Notes under the pieces: model-generated
The model's database searches: none
What the model was told of the DNA's origin: nothing
Seen by the model: the letters and a program-made list of their open reading frames with translations, nothing else
Assembly (NCBI GenBank): GCA_041390825.1
Contig: JAWKPF010000012.1
Location: forward strand, 62,001 to 126,000
Source of the DNA: Thermomicrobiales bacterium
Lineage (GTDB): Bacteria > Chloroflexota > Chloroflexia > Thermomicrobiales > UBA6265
DNA length: 64,000 nt
Direction: 5' to 3'
Translations under genes and position numbers: made by a program
In this document: one piece after another, positions 25,648 through 35,179 of the stretch
Numbering within the stretch: position 1 is the stretch's first letter
How the letters are laid out: every line of letters begins with the position of its first letter

Positions 25648-26313
25648 TTACTCCATCGTGCCGAACAGCCGATCCCCTGCGTCCCCCAACCCTGGCCGGA
25701 TGAACTTGTTGCTGTCCAGTTCCCGGTCGAGTCGCGCGACATGGAGCGGAACGTCTGGATGCTCGTGCAGCATCAATTGCACGCCTTCCGGCGCCGCAAT
25801 CAACCCAACGAACTTGATCCACTTCGCTCCGTGGTTCTTGAGCTCTTGCACCGCCGCAGATGCCGAACCCGCGGTGGCCAGCATCGGATCGAGCACGATC
25901 GTCAGGTCGTAGGGGAGCACCTCCGGCAATTTTCGGTAGTAGCTCACCGGATGATGTGTCAACTCGTCGCGATAGATCCCGAGGTGGTAGACGGTCGCAT
26001 GCGGCACCAGCTCGCGCGCGCTATCGACCATGCCGAGCCCGGCCCGCATGATCGGCACCAACGCGATGCGGCAGTCGAGCACCGACCCTTGCGTCCGCTC
26101 CAGCGGTGTCTCGAAGATCTCCTGTTTCAACGGCAGATCGGTCGTGGCCTCATAGAGCAGGAACTGCGTCAGCTCGTCCGTCAGCTCCTTGAACGTGGCC
26201 GTCGGCGTGCGCGCTTCGCTCAGCTGCGTGATCTTGTGCCGCACCAGCGGATGCGCGCTCACGAACAGATTGGGAAAGCGGCCTGAAGGTTCCGGATACG
26301 AAAGCTCGGACAA
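25648..26313 (-). CDS. upp: Uracil phosphoribosyltransferase
   Basis: Converts uracil and PRPP to UMP in pyrimidine salvage. The 221 residues show VPIMRAGLGM, the PRPP-binding IVLDPMLATAGSA and the C-terminal uracil-binding FIRPGLGDAGDRLFGT. Start is TTG 26313 with GGAG just upstream; the next methionine would cut conserved sequence. Convergent with the small acidic protein gene. Confidence 0.95.
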   Translation of the reverse strand: MSELSYPEPSGRFPNLFVSAHPLVRHKITQLSEARTPTATFKELTDELTQFLLYEATTDLPLKQEIFETPLERTQGSVLDCRIALVPIMRAGLGMVDSARELVPHATVYHLGIYRDELTHHPVSYYRKLPEVLPYDLTIVLDPMLATAGSASAAVQELKNHGAKWIKFVGLIAAPEGVQLMLHEHPDVPLHVARLDRELDSNKFIRPGLGDAGDRLFGTME

Positions 26314-26422
26314 GAGATTGCTCCGTTCGTTAGGATAGTGACCGGCGATATCTTACCCGTGATCGTTGCCGAGCGGCCGTCTGGCCCGCGCGGTCACTGA
26401 CCGGTGTGACAGGAGTTCTCAC

Positions 26423-26803
26423 GTGGGTTTCGTAACGCGATTGCAGCACACGAGTGTCCCCATGCCCGCGGATGGCGCTGAGCACGTTCGCGCCTTCTAT
26501 GGGGAAGCGCTTGGCATGACGGAAAAGCTACCGCCCTCATCGCTGAGCGGCGTAGTCTGGTTCGAGGCAGGACCCGACGGCGACGAAGTGCACTGCTTCA
26601 CCGATCCCGACTTTGTGCCAAACGGCAATCAGCAGCATCTTTGCTTGCAGGTGAACGATCTCGACGCGCTTCGCGCCCACCTGACGGAGAGAGGAATTCC
26701 AGTCGAGGAAACGATCGTGATCACCAACCGGCCGCGTTTCTTCGTGCGGGACCCCTACCAGAACCTCATCGAGCTCGTGCAGATCACGGGAGAGTACGAC
26801 TAA
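26423..26803 (+). CDS. VOC family protein (glyoxalase-like)
   Basis: A 126-residue vicinal-oxygen-chelate protein: LQHTSVPMPADGAEHVRAFYGEALGM, CFTDPDFVPNGNQQHLCLQVNDLDALRAHL, and the end motif FFVRDPYQNLIELVQ with the usual Asp-Pro-x-x-Asn-x-x-Glu metal glutamate. Start is GTG 26423 behind AGGAG (26411-26415); the longer in-frame start is upstream of that site. Substrate unknown. Confidence 0.85.
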   Translation: MGFVTRLQHTSVPMPADGAEHVRAFYGEALGMTEKLPPSSLSGVVWFEAGPDGDEVHCFTDPDFVPNGNQQHLCLQVNDLDALRAHLTERGIPVEETIVITNRPRFFVRDPYQNLIELVQITGEYD

Positions 26804-26810
26804 ACGAAGC

Positions 26811-26890
26811 CCAGGACCCTGAGTCCAGCGAGAAACCGGCCCACTGTCGCGCGCCGCGTGCTCTGGACTCTGGACCCTGGACCCTGGACT
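26811..26890. repeat. Heptad intergenic repeat element, copy 2 (inverted arms)
   Basis: The left arm CCAGGACCCTGAGTCCA (26811-26827) is approximately complementary to the right arm CTCTGGACTCTGGACCCTGG (26861-26880), with the heptad TGGACYC repeated. Lies between the VOC stop and the aminotransferase ribosome binding site. Confidence 0.55.
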
Positions 26891-26911
26891 TTCACCAGAA
26901 AGGAATCTCAC

Positions 26912-28291
26912 ATGGTCGCCGAAGGAACTCGACGCAGCGGAACCGGCCCAGAGCTGGCCGAGATCACCGAACAAATCACGCAAGAGTACGTTGGCCGCAC
27001 CTCGGCATCGGCAGAGGCGTATGCGCGCGCCAGGGGCGTCATGCCGGGGGGTGACACTCGCACGGTGGCGTTCCACCCGCCGTATCCGCTCACCATCGTC
27101 AAGGGAGCGGGGTACACGCTCACCGACCTCGACGGCAACACCTATATCGATGTGCTGAACAACTACACATCGCTCATCCACGGCCACGCCTTCGCGCCCA
27201 TCACCGACGCCGTGACGACCCAGATGCAGCTGGGAACGAACTACGCCGCCGCACTCCAGGCACAAGCCGGACTGGCAGAGATCCTCACCAGCCGCGTGAA
27301 ATCGGTGGACAAGGTCCGCTTCACGAATTCCGGCACCGAAGCGACCATGATGGCGATCCGCGGAGCCCGCGCGTTCACCGGCCGCGAACTCATCGTGAAG
27401 ATGGAAGGCGGCTACCACGGCACCTATGACGATTTCGAAGTCTCCATGCATCCATCGGTCGATTCCGGACCGGATGGTGAGCCCATCGCAACCATCGACA
27501 CGCTTGGCGTGCCGCAGAACCGGTTGCAGACCGTCGCCGTTATCCCATTCAACGATGTGGCTGCAGCGGAACGCATCTTTGCCGAGCGCGGCACCGAGAT
27601 CGCCGCGGTCATCCTCGAACCGGTCATGGGCTCTGCGGGCATGCTCCCGGCTGAACCGGAGTTCCTGCGCGCCCTGCGTGATCTGACCACCAAACATGGC
27701 GCCTTGCTGATGTTCGACGAGGTCATGTCCTTCCGGCTCGGGCCGGGGGGCATGCAAGGGAACTACGGCATCTACCCGGATATCACTTCTTTCGCCAAGA
27801 TCATGAGCGGCGGCCTTCCGGGCGGCGCATTTGGCGGCACGGATGAGGTGATGTCCATTTTCGACCCGTTCTCGAAGCAGCCATTGTGGCAGAGCGGCAC
27901 CTTCAACGGGAATGCGGTTACGATGGTTGCGGGCATCGCCGCCCTGGAGCATTTCGGCGCGGACGAGGTTGCCCGCATCAACCGGCTCGGCGACCAGCTT
28001 CGCAGCCGGATCGGCATGCTCCTGGAGATGTATGGGTTCGAGGCGGTGGTCACTGGCTATGGCTCCTTTGGCGCCATCCATTTCACCAATGGACCGGTGC
28101 GCAACTATCGCGATGCCGCGCGCAGCAACCAGCAGCTCAAGAAGGTGCTCCATCTCGCGCTGTTGCAGGAAGGGCTCTTCGTCGCTCCCCGCCTGATGTT
28201 CTGTATCTCGACACCGATGTCCGAATCGACGCTCGATGAGATCGATGCGCGCTTCGAACGCGCGCTGAAGCGACTGGACGATATTCGCTAG
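26912..28291 (+). CDS. Class III aminotransferase, glutamate-1-semialdehyde aminomutase-like
   Basis: A 459-residue PLP enzyme of fold type I. Family strings: MPGGDTRTVAFHPPYPLTI, the DLDGNTYIDVLNNYTS strand, RFTNSGTEATMMAIR (cofactor phosphate), GGYHGTYDD, EPVMGSAGMLPAEPEFL, LMFDEVMSFR (Asp to the PLP nitrogen), FAKIMSGGLPGGAFGG (Schiff-base lysine), and FNGNAVTM. It resembles HemL in the PGG and KIMSGGLP parts, but the 7 kb around it has no haem genes, so a different amino donor/acceptor is likely. ATG 26912 follows AGAAAGGA. The metallophosphoesterase starts 6 bp later. Confidence 0.88.
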   Translation: MVAEGTRRSGTGPELAEITEQITQEYVGRTSASAEAYARARGVMPGGDTRTVAFHPPYPLTIVKGAGYTLTDLDGNTYIDVLNNYTSLIHGHAFAPITDAVTTQMQLGTNYAAALQAQAGLAEILTSRVKSVDKVRFTNSGTEATMMAIRGARAFTGRELIVKMEGGYHGTYDDFEVSMHPSVDSGPDGEPIATIDTLGVPQNRLQTVAVIPFNDVAAAERIFAERGTEIAAVILEPVMGSAGMLPAEPEFLRALRDLTTKHGALLMFDEVMSFRLGPGGMQGNYGIYPDITSFAKIMSGGLPGGAFGGTDEVMSIFDPFSKQPLWQSGTFNGNAVTMVAGIAALEHFGADEVARINRLGDQLRSRIGMLLEMYGFEAVVTGYGSFGAIHFTNGPVRNYRDAARSNQQLKKVLHLALLQEGLFVAPRLMFCISTPMSESTLDEIDARFERALKRLDDIR

Positions 28292-28297
28292 GAGACG

Positions 28298-28960
28298 ATG
28301 ACGGTCAAGGTTCTTGCGGTGTCGGATCAGATCGACCCGCGAATTCACTCCGCAACGCTGCGGCAACGAATGCCGGATATCGACTTTGTGGTCAGCGCGG
28401 GAGATCTCCCGTCCCGGTATCTCGAGTTCCTGGCTGACGCGCTGGAGCGTCCGGTCTACTACGTGCTTGGCAACCACATGGAAGAGTGGGTCAAGGATCA
28501 GCAAACCGGAAAACTCTACGAACCCATGGGCGCCGAACCGCTCAACGGCCGTGTGATCTACGATAAGTCGACCGGACTCATCATCGCCGGTTTGTCCGGT
28601 TCTCCCAAGTACTCAGGCGAGGGGGGGCAGCAATTCACCGAGTTCCAGGTCTATCGCACCATCGCCCGCATGTGTCCGAAACTGCTTTGGAACCGCCTGA
28701 CGCGCGGTCGCTGGGTGGATCTGTTGATAACGCACGCCCCGCCGCGCGATGTCAACGACCGTCCTGACAAAGCCCATCGAGGCTTTAGCGCCTATCGCAC
28801 CTTTGTCAACATGTTCAAACCCCGCTATCTCCTGCACGGGCACATTCATCTCTACGACCGCAACGAACCGTGGCAAGCCACTCTTGGAGAGACCAGGGTC
28901 ATCAATGTCTATCCCTACCAGAAGCTCGAACTCGACTTCGAGAAGCCTGCTGCAACGTAA
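28298..28960 (+). CDS. Calcineurin-like metallophosphoesterase
   Basis: A 220-residue phosphoesterase with the order of motifs expected for binuclear metal sites: VSAGDLPSRYLEFL (GD), YVLGNHMEEW (GNH), LITHAPPRDV (H), and LLHGHIHLYDR (GHxH). The usual first DxH is replaced by SDQID at residues 9-13, which may weaken one metal site. Directly follows the aminotransferase and is followed by a ParB-like protein, probably one operon. Confidence 0.85.
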   Translation: MTVKVLAVSDQIDPRIHSATLRQRMPDIDFVVSAGDLPSRYLEFLADALERPVYYVLGNHMEEWVKDQQTGKLYEPMGAEPLNGRVIYDKSTGLIIAGLSGSPKYSGEGGQQFTEFQVYRTIARMCPKLLWNRLTRGRWVDLLITHAPPRDVNDRPDKAHRGFSAYRTFVNMFKPRYLLHGHIHLYDRNEPWQATLGETRVINVYPYQKLELDFEKPAAT

Positions 28961-28983
28961 TCCGCTGCACGGATGCCGCTCCG

Positions 28984-29910
28984 GTGGCTGAGGATCAGAC
29001 GCGAGCCGACTACGATCGTGCCCGCCGCAAGGCGTTCCTGAACGATGTCGTCAGCTTCTTCAAGCGCGAGCCGAATACGCTCATCTCCTATGCCGATGTG
29101 CGCGAACGTGTCACGATGGAGGGTGAGAGCTACCGTGGGATTCAGGAAGTTCCGGTCGACAAGATCGTCGGCAGCATGGATCGCTACCGAGATTTCGATC
29201 GTCGCTTTCTCCCCAAGCGCAAGAACACCGCCAACCGCTGGCGCAGCATCGACCGCGCCTACTATCAGGATGTCGTTCTACCTCCGGTCCAGCTCTACAA
29301 GGTGGGCGACATCTATTTCGTGAAGGATGGAAACCACCGTGTTTCCGTGGCTCGGGAACGTGGTGTCGCCTTCATCGATGCCGAGGTTATCGAGGGGCAT
29401 ATCCGCATTCCCATCGACTCATCGATGAGTCCCGGCCGTCTGTTGCAGCAGGTCGAGTATGCCGAGTTTCTGCGCAAGACCAATCTCGACCGAACTCGTC
29501 CACAGCACGATATCCGGCCCACCGCGCTCGGTCGATACGACGAAATCATCACTCACATCGAGGGACGTCGCAGGTTGGCGGAGGAGCGTAGTGGGAAAGA
29601 GGTATCGCTGGCCGAAGCCGCAGCCGATTGGTACGACACCGTCTACCTTCCGATCGCGCTCGCTGCACGTGAACAGAAACTCCTGCGTGACTTTCCCGAT
29701 CGCACCGAGGCCGATATCTACCTCTGGGTCATGGCGAATCGCTTGCAGATCCAGCTGGCGGCGGGATCACGATTTAGCCCGGAGCATTCGGCGAGGATCT
29801 ATCGGGAAATCGAGGGTGAGGAGCGCAAGCTCAAACGCATCGGGCTTCGGGCGCTGAACGCCACCAGGGATTTCGCCAGTTCGCTGCTTGGCCGTGGCGA
29901 TAGCGATTGA
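28984..29910 (+). CDS. ParB-like / DUF4032-like protein
   Basis: A 308-residue cytoplasmic protein of unknown role. The ParB/sulfiredoxin-like segment VGDIYFVKDGNHRVSVARERG is near residue 100; the C-terminal half (AAADWYDTVYLPIALAAREQ ... RTEADIYLWVMANR) resembles DUF4032 proteins. GTG 28984 is preferred; the frame is open further upstream but overlaps the phosphoesterase. No nuclease activity can be deduced. Last gene of the aminotransferase-phosphoesterase group. Confidence 0.75.
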   Translation: MAEDQTRADYDRARRKAFLNDVVSFFKREPNTLISYADVRERVTMEGESYRGIQEVPVDKIVGSMDRYRDFDRRFLPKRKNTANRWRSIDRAYYQDVVLPPVQLYKVGDIYFVKDGNHRVSVARERGVAFIDAEVIEGHIRIPIDSSMSPGRLLQQVEYAEFLRKTNLDRTRPQHDIRPTALGRYDEIITHIEGRRRLAEERSGKEVSLAEAAADWYDTVYLPIALAAREQKLLRDFPDRTEADIYLWVMANRLQIQLAAGSRFSPEHSARIYREIEGEERKLKRIGLRALNATRDFASSLLGRGDSD

Positions 29911-30059
29911 TCCCGTTCGGATCGTTTCCCTGGAGGTTCGTTCACGGCGGAACGAGGAAAGGGATGCATCGGAACCGCCCGATGTCCCGGGTCGATCTCA
30001 TTGCGACTCGACTGCAGGAAGTGCCCCGGCTGATACGCTCTGGCGCGGACGTTCAGCCC

Positions 30060-31190
30060 CTATGAGGCTTCGGGAAACGGAAACCACTCGGTCTTCATGA
30101 GCAAGATCCGGCGCACGCTCTCGTCGATGCGGTCCTCGCTCAGTTCGCCCTTCGCCACCCTGTTCGACAGATGCGCGATCAGGTCTCCAAACGCAGCACC
30201 GGCAGAGGTCCACATCAAGAGGTCCAGCCCGGCGTCGACCGCCATGTCGGCCAGCTCATAGGCCGACCATGCGCCAAGCGCGCCCATGCCCAGGTCATCT
30301 GTGATCGCGACTCCGTCGTATCCAAGGTCCTCGCGCAAGTGCCGCATGGCTACCCTGGAGATCGAGGCCGGCACATCGTCCCACTGGGTGTAATCGAGAT
30401 GGCCGAGCATGATCATCTCGACCCCTTCGTCGATGGCTGCCTTGAAAGGCAGCGCATCGGTCGCGATCCATTCGTCGAACGAGATATCGATCGTCGGCAG
30501 GCCAAAGTGCGAATCGACCGTAGTCCGTCCATGTCCTGGGAAGTGTTTCGCCGCGCTGGCGACTCCGCCATCACGCGAGCCTTCGACCACCGCCGCGATC
30601 TTGGCCGCTACCGACTTCGGATTGCTGCCAAACGCTCGCCACGCCATTGTGCTTTGCGAGGTGTAGGCAACATCGGCCACCGGCGCGAAATTGGCGTTAA
30701 AGCCGAAACTGCTCAGGAACTCCGCCCGCTCGCGGGCCAGTTTCTGCACATGCGGATCGGGCAACGCCGCCATCGACAGCGCTCCCGGAACAGGATCGCC
30801 CGGCACGCGCGTTACCGGGCCGCCTTCCTGGTCGACGCCGACAAAGGGGGAGATGTGCTTCCCCGAGGCGTGAATCGCGTCGATGTACGTCGCGATTTGT
30901 TCAGGCGAGCCGATGTTGGGTTGAACGAAGAGCACCCCGCCCGGCTGCACCGTTTGCAGCGAATTGGCGAACCACGATGGCATTACCGCATCCGCCGCCT
31001 GGATCACGAACATCTGGCCGATCTTCTCGGCCAGGCTCATTTCCTGCAGCACGCGGTCGACCGCATTGGTCGATTTTTCCGCGGCGCGCGCCGGCATGCG
31101 GGAGAGCGCCGCCGAAGCGGCGACTGCCGCACCTCCCTTGAGGAGGGCGCGCCGATCGAATGTGAGGTTACGAGGCCGAATCGAGGTCAT
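30060..31190 (-). CDS. Exported glycoside hydrolase family 3 (beta-N-acetylhexosaminidase-like)
   Basis: A 376-residue NagZ-like GH3 enzyme. The N-terminus has a Tat-type signal (DRRALLKGG then a hydrophobic alanine-rich core ending at ARA). The active-site loop KHFPGHGRTT with its acid/base histidine is at 215-224, and the nucleophile aspartate lies in ITDDLGMGA at about 298-299. Substrate-binding FVGVDQEGGPVTR is at about 116-129. Unlike cytoplasmic NagZ it should act outside the membrane, on wall muropeptides or environmental amino sugars. Confidence 0.9.
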   Translation of the reverse strand: MTSIRPRNLTFDRRALLKGGAAVAASAALSRMPARAAEKSTNAVDRVLQEMSLAEKIGQMFVIQAADAVMPSWFANSLQTVQPGGVLFVQPNIGSPEQIATYIDAIHASGKHISPFVGVDQEGGPVTRVPGDPVPGALSMAALPDPHVQKLARERAEFLSSFGFNANFAPVADVAYTSQSTMAWRAFGSNPKSVAAKIAAVVEGSRDGGVASAAKHFPGHGRTTVDSHFGLPTIDISFDEWIATDALPFKAAIDEGVEMIMLGHLDYTQWDDVPASISRVAMRHLREDLGYDGVAITDDLGMGALGAWSAYELADMAVDAGLDLLMWTSAGAAFGDLIAHLSNRVAKGELSEDRIDESVRRILLMKTEWFPFPEAS

Positions 31191-31236
31191 CGCCCGTTTT
31201 CTTGTCCACCACGCAGCGCATACGAAAACAGCCGAT

Positions 31237-32580
31237 TCATGCGCTGGCCGTCACATCGGATTCTGCCACGTCTTGCTCCATGCGTACAGTCTGTGCTTGC
31301 AAGCGCGCCCGTCTGACCGGGGACCATGCCGTTGTGATCTCGCCGGAGCGAACCCGGTGATGTCGAGAAAAGTAGAAATAGAACGTCAATGCAGACAGGA
31401 TGCTGAACACGACAAAGCTCACCATCGAGGGCCAATAGCCATACGACACGATGAGCAACCCGCCCAGATAGGTCGCGAAGGCGTAACCAAGGTTCCAGAC
31501 CGACGAGCGGATGCCAAACACGCCGGCCCGCGCTCGTTGCGGCAGGATCTCGCTGATGAACGTCACCTCGATAGGCCAGGACATGCTTGCCGTACCCGAC
31601 CGCCAGAGCATCCCCAACACAGCGATCGCCAGCGACGGAAAGAAGATCAGCGGTATGAAGAAGGGCACGACACTCAGCCGGAGCGCCAGGGTCGAATTCA
31701 CAGCCCCCGCGCGCGCGACGATCATTGGCGAGAGCAGTCCCGCCACGGCGGCCACGAGTCCGCCCAGCGCGAAGATGTACCCCACCTGATCGTCGCTCGA
31801 TCCCAGGCTCTTCAGGTAGACGTTGTAGAAGGGCCAGACCATTCCGACGCCAATGCTCATCAGGCCGCCCATCAGCGCGAACTGCAGCATGTCCATGCGT
31901 GTCCGTTTGCGTTCTTCCGGTGGTTCTTCCGCGGCGTTCGATTTGCCGCGCCGGTGTCCGCGCTGTTTTCTGGGCTCTTTCATCATGAAGAGCGGAATCA
32001 GCGCCAAGACCGCAATCCCCGCGCCGGTCAGCATCGCTGCCCGATACGCCATCACCGAGCCTTCGTCGATCGACGGCGCGATCCGCGCGAAGAAATCGGG
32101 CGCGAAACCGCCCATCAGCGAACCAACCATGAGCGAGAGGTTCACGACAGAGAGCGACACTGCCGATGCGTACTGCCGGTACTCCTGACGTTCGTGATCC
32201 ATGATGAATGGCAGCACCGGGTTGATCAGGAACGCCAGCGACGCCCCGTAGGCCACCGCCAGGATCATCAGCAGCCATTGGTTGGTCGACAGTCCGAGGC
32301 CGAAGCTGGAAATGCACAGCACCGCGAACCCGGTCACCAGCACCCGCCAGTTTCCAAAACGGTTGATCGCGGCTCCCATTCCGAGCGATGCCGCGGCAAC
32401 CGAGAGCGTCGCCACCGCGCGCCATTGGCCGATGAAGTCCTCCCGGTATCCCAGTTCGAGCAGGTAGAAATTGAAGATGAGCTCGATCACTCCGAAGCCA
32501 ATATTGGCCAGGAGGCAATACACCAGGATGAGTTTGACATCGGGGTTGAACGACCGAACGCGCTGCAGATAGGTGAACAT
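31237..32580 (-). CDS. Major facilitator superfamily transporter
   Basis: A 447-residue membrane protein with about 12 predicted helices in two halves joined by a basic cytoplasmic loop (KEPRKQRGHRRGKSN, near the middle). Helical segments such as LILVYCLLANIGFGVIELIF and LLMILAVAYGASLAFLI are evident. The loop 2-3 motif is diverged (GMGAAINRFGNW), so the substrate cannot be named. ATG 32580 with GAGGCGG upstream. Downstream of nothing else on its strand; GH3 follows 46 bp later and may share its transcript. Confidence 0.85.
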   Translation of the reverse strand: MFTYLQRVRSFNPDVKLILVYCLLANIGFGVIELIFNFYLLELGYREDFIGQWRAVATLSVAAASLGMGAAINRFGNWRVLVTGFAVLCISSFGLGLSTNQWLLMILAVAYGASLAFLINPVLPFIMDHERQEYRQYASAVSLSVVNLSLMVGSLMGGFAPDFFARIAPSIDEGSVMAYRAAMLTGAGIAVLALIPLFMMKEPRKQRGHRRGKSNAAEEPPEERKRTRMDMLQFALMGGLMSIGVGMVWPFYNVYLKSLGSSDDQVGYIFALGGLVAAVAGLLSPMIVARAGAVNSTLALRLSVVPFFIPLIFFPSLAIAVLGMLWRSGTASMSWPIEVTFISEILPQRARAGVFGIRSSVWNLGYAFATYLGGLLIVSYGYWPSMVSFVVFSILSALTFYFYFSRHHRVRSGEITTAWSPVRRARLQAQTVRMEQDVAESDVTASA

Positions 32581-32729
32581 CCGCCTCTGGTTTCGGTGTC
32601 GGACGGGTTAGGCGCTGCCGGAGGATAGCACGATTCAAAGCGCTGCCGGATTCCCGATATCCCAAGCCGCAATCGACCGGATAGAATGGCCCTCGAATTG
32701 GATGGGCGGCCGCAATCCGGAGGATCAGT

Positions 32730-33782
32730 GTGATCGATTTCAGAAGCGATACCTTGACCAAGCCATCGGCGGGGATGCGCCGGGCGATGGCCGAAGCAGA
32801 GGTTGGCGACGAACAGTATCGCGAGGATCCAACGGTCAATCGCCTGCAGGAGATGGCTGCCGAACTCACCGGAAAAGAAGCCGCGCTCTTCGTCCCGTCC
32901 GGAACGATGTGCAACGCCATTGCCTTTGCGGTTCATTGCCGCCCGGGCGATGCCGTCATCCTCGAGCGTCGCGCGCATCCGAATATCGCGGAAGGGGGTG
33001 GCCCAGCCATTTTCGCCAGCGTCATGATGCGTGGTCTCGAGGGAGAACGCGGCGTCTTCACTGCGGAGCAGGTGCGGTCCTATCTCAGCAACCGGGGAAC
33101 CCACACATCCAAGTCAGCGATGATCTCGGTCGAGAACACCTCCAACCAGGGAGGCGGCAAGATCTGGCCGTTGGAGACCCTGGCTGGTCTTCGCGCCCTC
33201 TGTGACGAAGCGGGAATGAAACTGCACATGGACGGCGCTCGCCTGATGAATGCCTCGGTTGGCAGCGACACGCCGGTTTCCGTGATTGCGTCCTATCCCG
33301 ATTCAGTCTGGATCGACCTCTCCAAGGGCCTCGGCGCGCCGGTTGGCGCGGTCATCGCGGGATCGGCTGAATTCATCGAGGAAGGCCGACTGTGGAAGCA
33401 TCGGCTGGGTGGGGCGATGCGCCAGGCGGGCATCATTGCCGCTGCCGGCATCTATGCCTTCGAACATAACGTCGAACGGCTGGCCGAAGACCACGAAAAC
33501 GCCAAAGTGCTCGCGGAAGGGATCGGCAACGTTCCCGGTATCGAGCTCCTGCGCACGCCGGTGGAAACCAACATCGTCATTTTCAGTGTCGCCAACACTG
33601 GCATGAGCGCGGTCGAATTCGCTCAGATCATGCGCGAGGAACATGGTGTCGCGATGAGTCCCTATATCGACCCGCTGACCATTCGCGCTGTCACCCACCT
33701 GGACGTCAACCGTGACGACTGCATGAAGGGCATTGCCGCGGTCCACGCTACCGCCACAACCGGTCAGTTGAAGGTCAACTAG
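32730..33782 (+). CDS. ltaE: Low-specificity L-threonine aldolase
   Basis: A 350-residue PLP-dependent aldolase that splits threonine/allo-threonine to glycine and acetaldehyde. Family strings: IDFRSDTLTKPSAGMRRAMA, VGDEQYREDPTVNRLQE, ALFVPSGTMCNAIA, MHMDGARLMNA (Asp to the PLP nitrogen), DLSKGLGAPVGAVIAGS (Schiff-base lysine), HRLGGAMRQAGIIAAAG. GTG 32730 follows GGAGGA at a proper distance. Confidence 0.93.
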   Translation: MIDFRSDTLTKPSAGMRRAMAEAEVGDEQYREDPTVNRLQEMAAELTGKEAALFVPSGTMCNAIAFAVHCRPGDAVILERRAHPNIAEGGGPAIFASVMMRGLEGERGVFTAEQVRSYLSNRGTHTSKSAMISVENTSNQGGGKIWPLETLAGLRALCDEAGMKLHMDGARLMNASVGSDTPVSVIASYPDSVWIDLSKGLGAPVGAVIAGSAEFIEEGRLWKHRLGGAMRQAGIIAAAGIYAFEHNVERLAEDHENAKVLAEGIGNVPGIELLRTPVETNIVIFSVANTGMSAVEFAQIMREEHGVAMSPYIDPLTIRAVTHLDVNRDDCMKGIAAVHATATTGQLKVN

Positions 33783-33893
33783 CGTTCACCAGAGATCCCG
33801 GCCGATTCGCTCCAGCTCTCCGGATGTTGTTCCGCTGGCATACAATCCCGCCATCGTCCATTCCAACCAATTGAGCAACAAAGGATCTCGACT

Positions 33894-34916
33894 ATGGCTG
33901 CCCCAAAATCAGCGATCTCCGACCGATATGAGCCGATCGACCAGCGCCTGAAGGCAGGCGGAGTCGTCATTCTCGACGGTGGCATCGGTTCAGAACTCCA
34001 GGAAGTCGGATACCCGGATAGCGCCAAGGATCGCCCTGCCAATTTCACGTGGGGAAGCCTGGCCATTTCGGAGGCGCCGGAGAAGCTCATCGAGGTCCAT
34101 CGCCGCTACGCGGAAACCGGCTGCGATGTGATCGAGACGCATACGTTTGCGCTCAATCGCATCTACTCTGGTATCGAGCGTGGAAAGCTCGATCTGCCGA
34201 AAGACGCCTGGAAAGACCTTGCCATCGAATCGGTGCGCCTTGCCCGTGAAGGCGCCAGGCGCGCAGGTCGCCCTGATGTCTCTGTCGCGTTCGCTTGCCG
34301 CACCATGGACTGGCCTGGCGATCAGCAAGAGGAAGCGCGCGACTACGAAGGCACGTACGTGCCCCTCGATTTCGATAACTATCTGAAACCGTTGGCCGAA
34401 CTGCTCGCCAACGCCGAGGGGGACGACAAACCTGACCTCGTGCTCATGGAGATCCAGAAGGAAATCCCCGAGGACCTCCTGTTCCCCGACTATCAACTCT
34501 TCATCGATACGGGCATTCCCCTCTGGATCTCCTATCGCCGGTCAGTCGGGGCCATTATCGATGTCGATGGAGGTGTGGTGCTCGAGGATGGCGATCGCTT
34601 CGGGAATGCCGCCGCGGTCTTCGAGCAGATGGGCGCCGCGGCCGTGCTCGTGAACTGCTTGCCGTCAGACAAGGTCGATGGTGTTGCTCCGTGGCTGCGC
34701 GAATTCACGAGCCTCCCAATTGGCGCCTATCCCAACATGGGCACCTACCTGCGGTACGAATGGGACTGGAGCGTTTGCCCGACGCCCGAGCAGTTCCTGG
34801 CGTCCGCGCGCTCGTGGGTCGATGAGGGCATGCAGATCATTGGCGGATGCTGTGGCGCGCGTCCAGCGCACATCAAGGCGCTGGTCGACGGTCTCCAGCT
34901 GGCTGTTGTCGACTGA
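33894..34916 (+). CDS. Homocysteine S-methyltransferase family protein
   Basis: A 340-residue zinc-dependent methyltransferase barrel. The N-terminal VVILDGGIGSELQEVG, the TGCDVIETHTFALNR segment, the LVNCLPSDKV strand with the first zinc cysteine and the IIGGCCGARPAHIKAL end with the Cys-Cys pair match the family. The methyl donor cannot be assigned; S-methylmethionine (MmuM type) is most common for proteins of this length. ATG 33894 with AAAGGA upstream. Confidence 0.87.
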   Translation: MAAPKSAISDRYEPIDQRLKAGGVVILDGGIGSELQEVGYPDSAKDRPANFTWGSLAISEAPEKLIEVHRRYAETGCDVIETHTFALNRIYSGIERGKLDLPKDAWKDLAIESVRLAREGARRAGRPDVSVAFACRTMDWPGDQQEEARDYEGTYVPLDFDNYLKPLAELLANAEGDDKPDLVLMEIQKEIPEDLLFPDYQLFIDTGIPLWISYRRSVGAIIDVDGGVVLEDGDRFGNAAAVFEQMGAAAVLVNCLPSDKVDGVAPWLREFTSLPIGAYPNMGTYLRYEWDWSVCPTPEQFLASARSWVDEGMQIIGGCCGARPAHIKALVDGLQLAVVD

Positions 34917-35179
34917 AGCCTTTTCGCGCAGCAGCTCGCTACATCCACCAGGAGCATCGACTGCCCCTGAAGATGGCAAGGGGTCGCTTGCGCGATCATC
35001 GGCGGATATCGTGGTGCAAGTCGAGAACGCGGATCGTCGACGACATCCGCGTTCGTTCGCAGCGTCAACCGATCCGCGATGACAATCTGGAAATTTGGCG
35101 CCGATAGGGGAGTGACCGACGGCCCTTCGTAGGGTAGACTGGGGTCAATATTCGCCGAATTCAGTTGGGAAGGACCCGC

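Noticed and set aside
26537..28504. 655-codon minus-strand frame
   Set aside because: Antisense to the VOC and aminotransferase genes; no start site or motifs.
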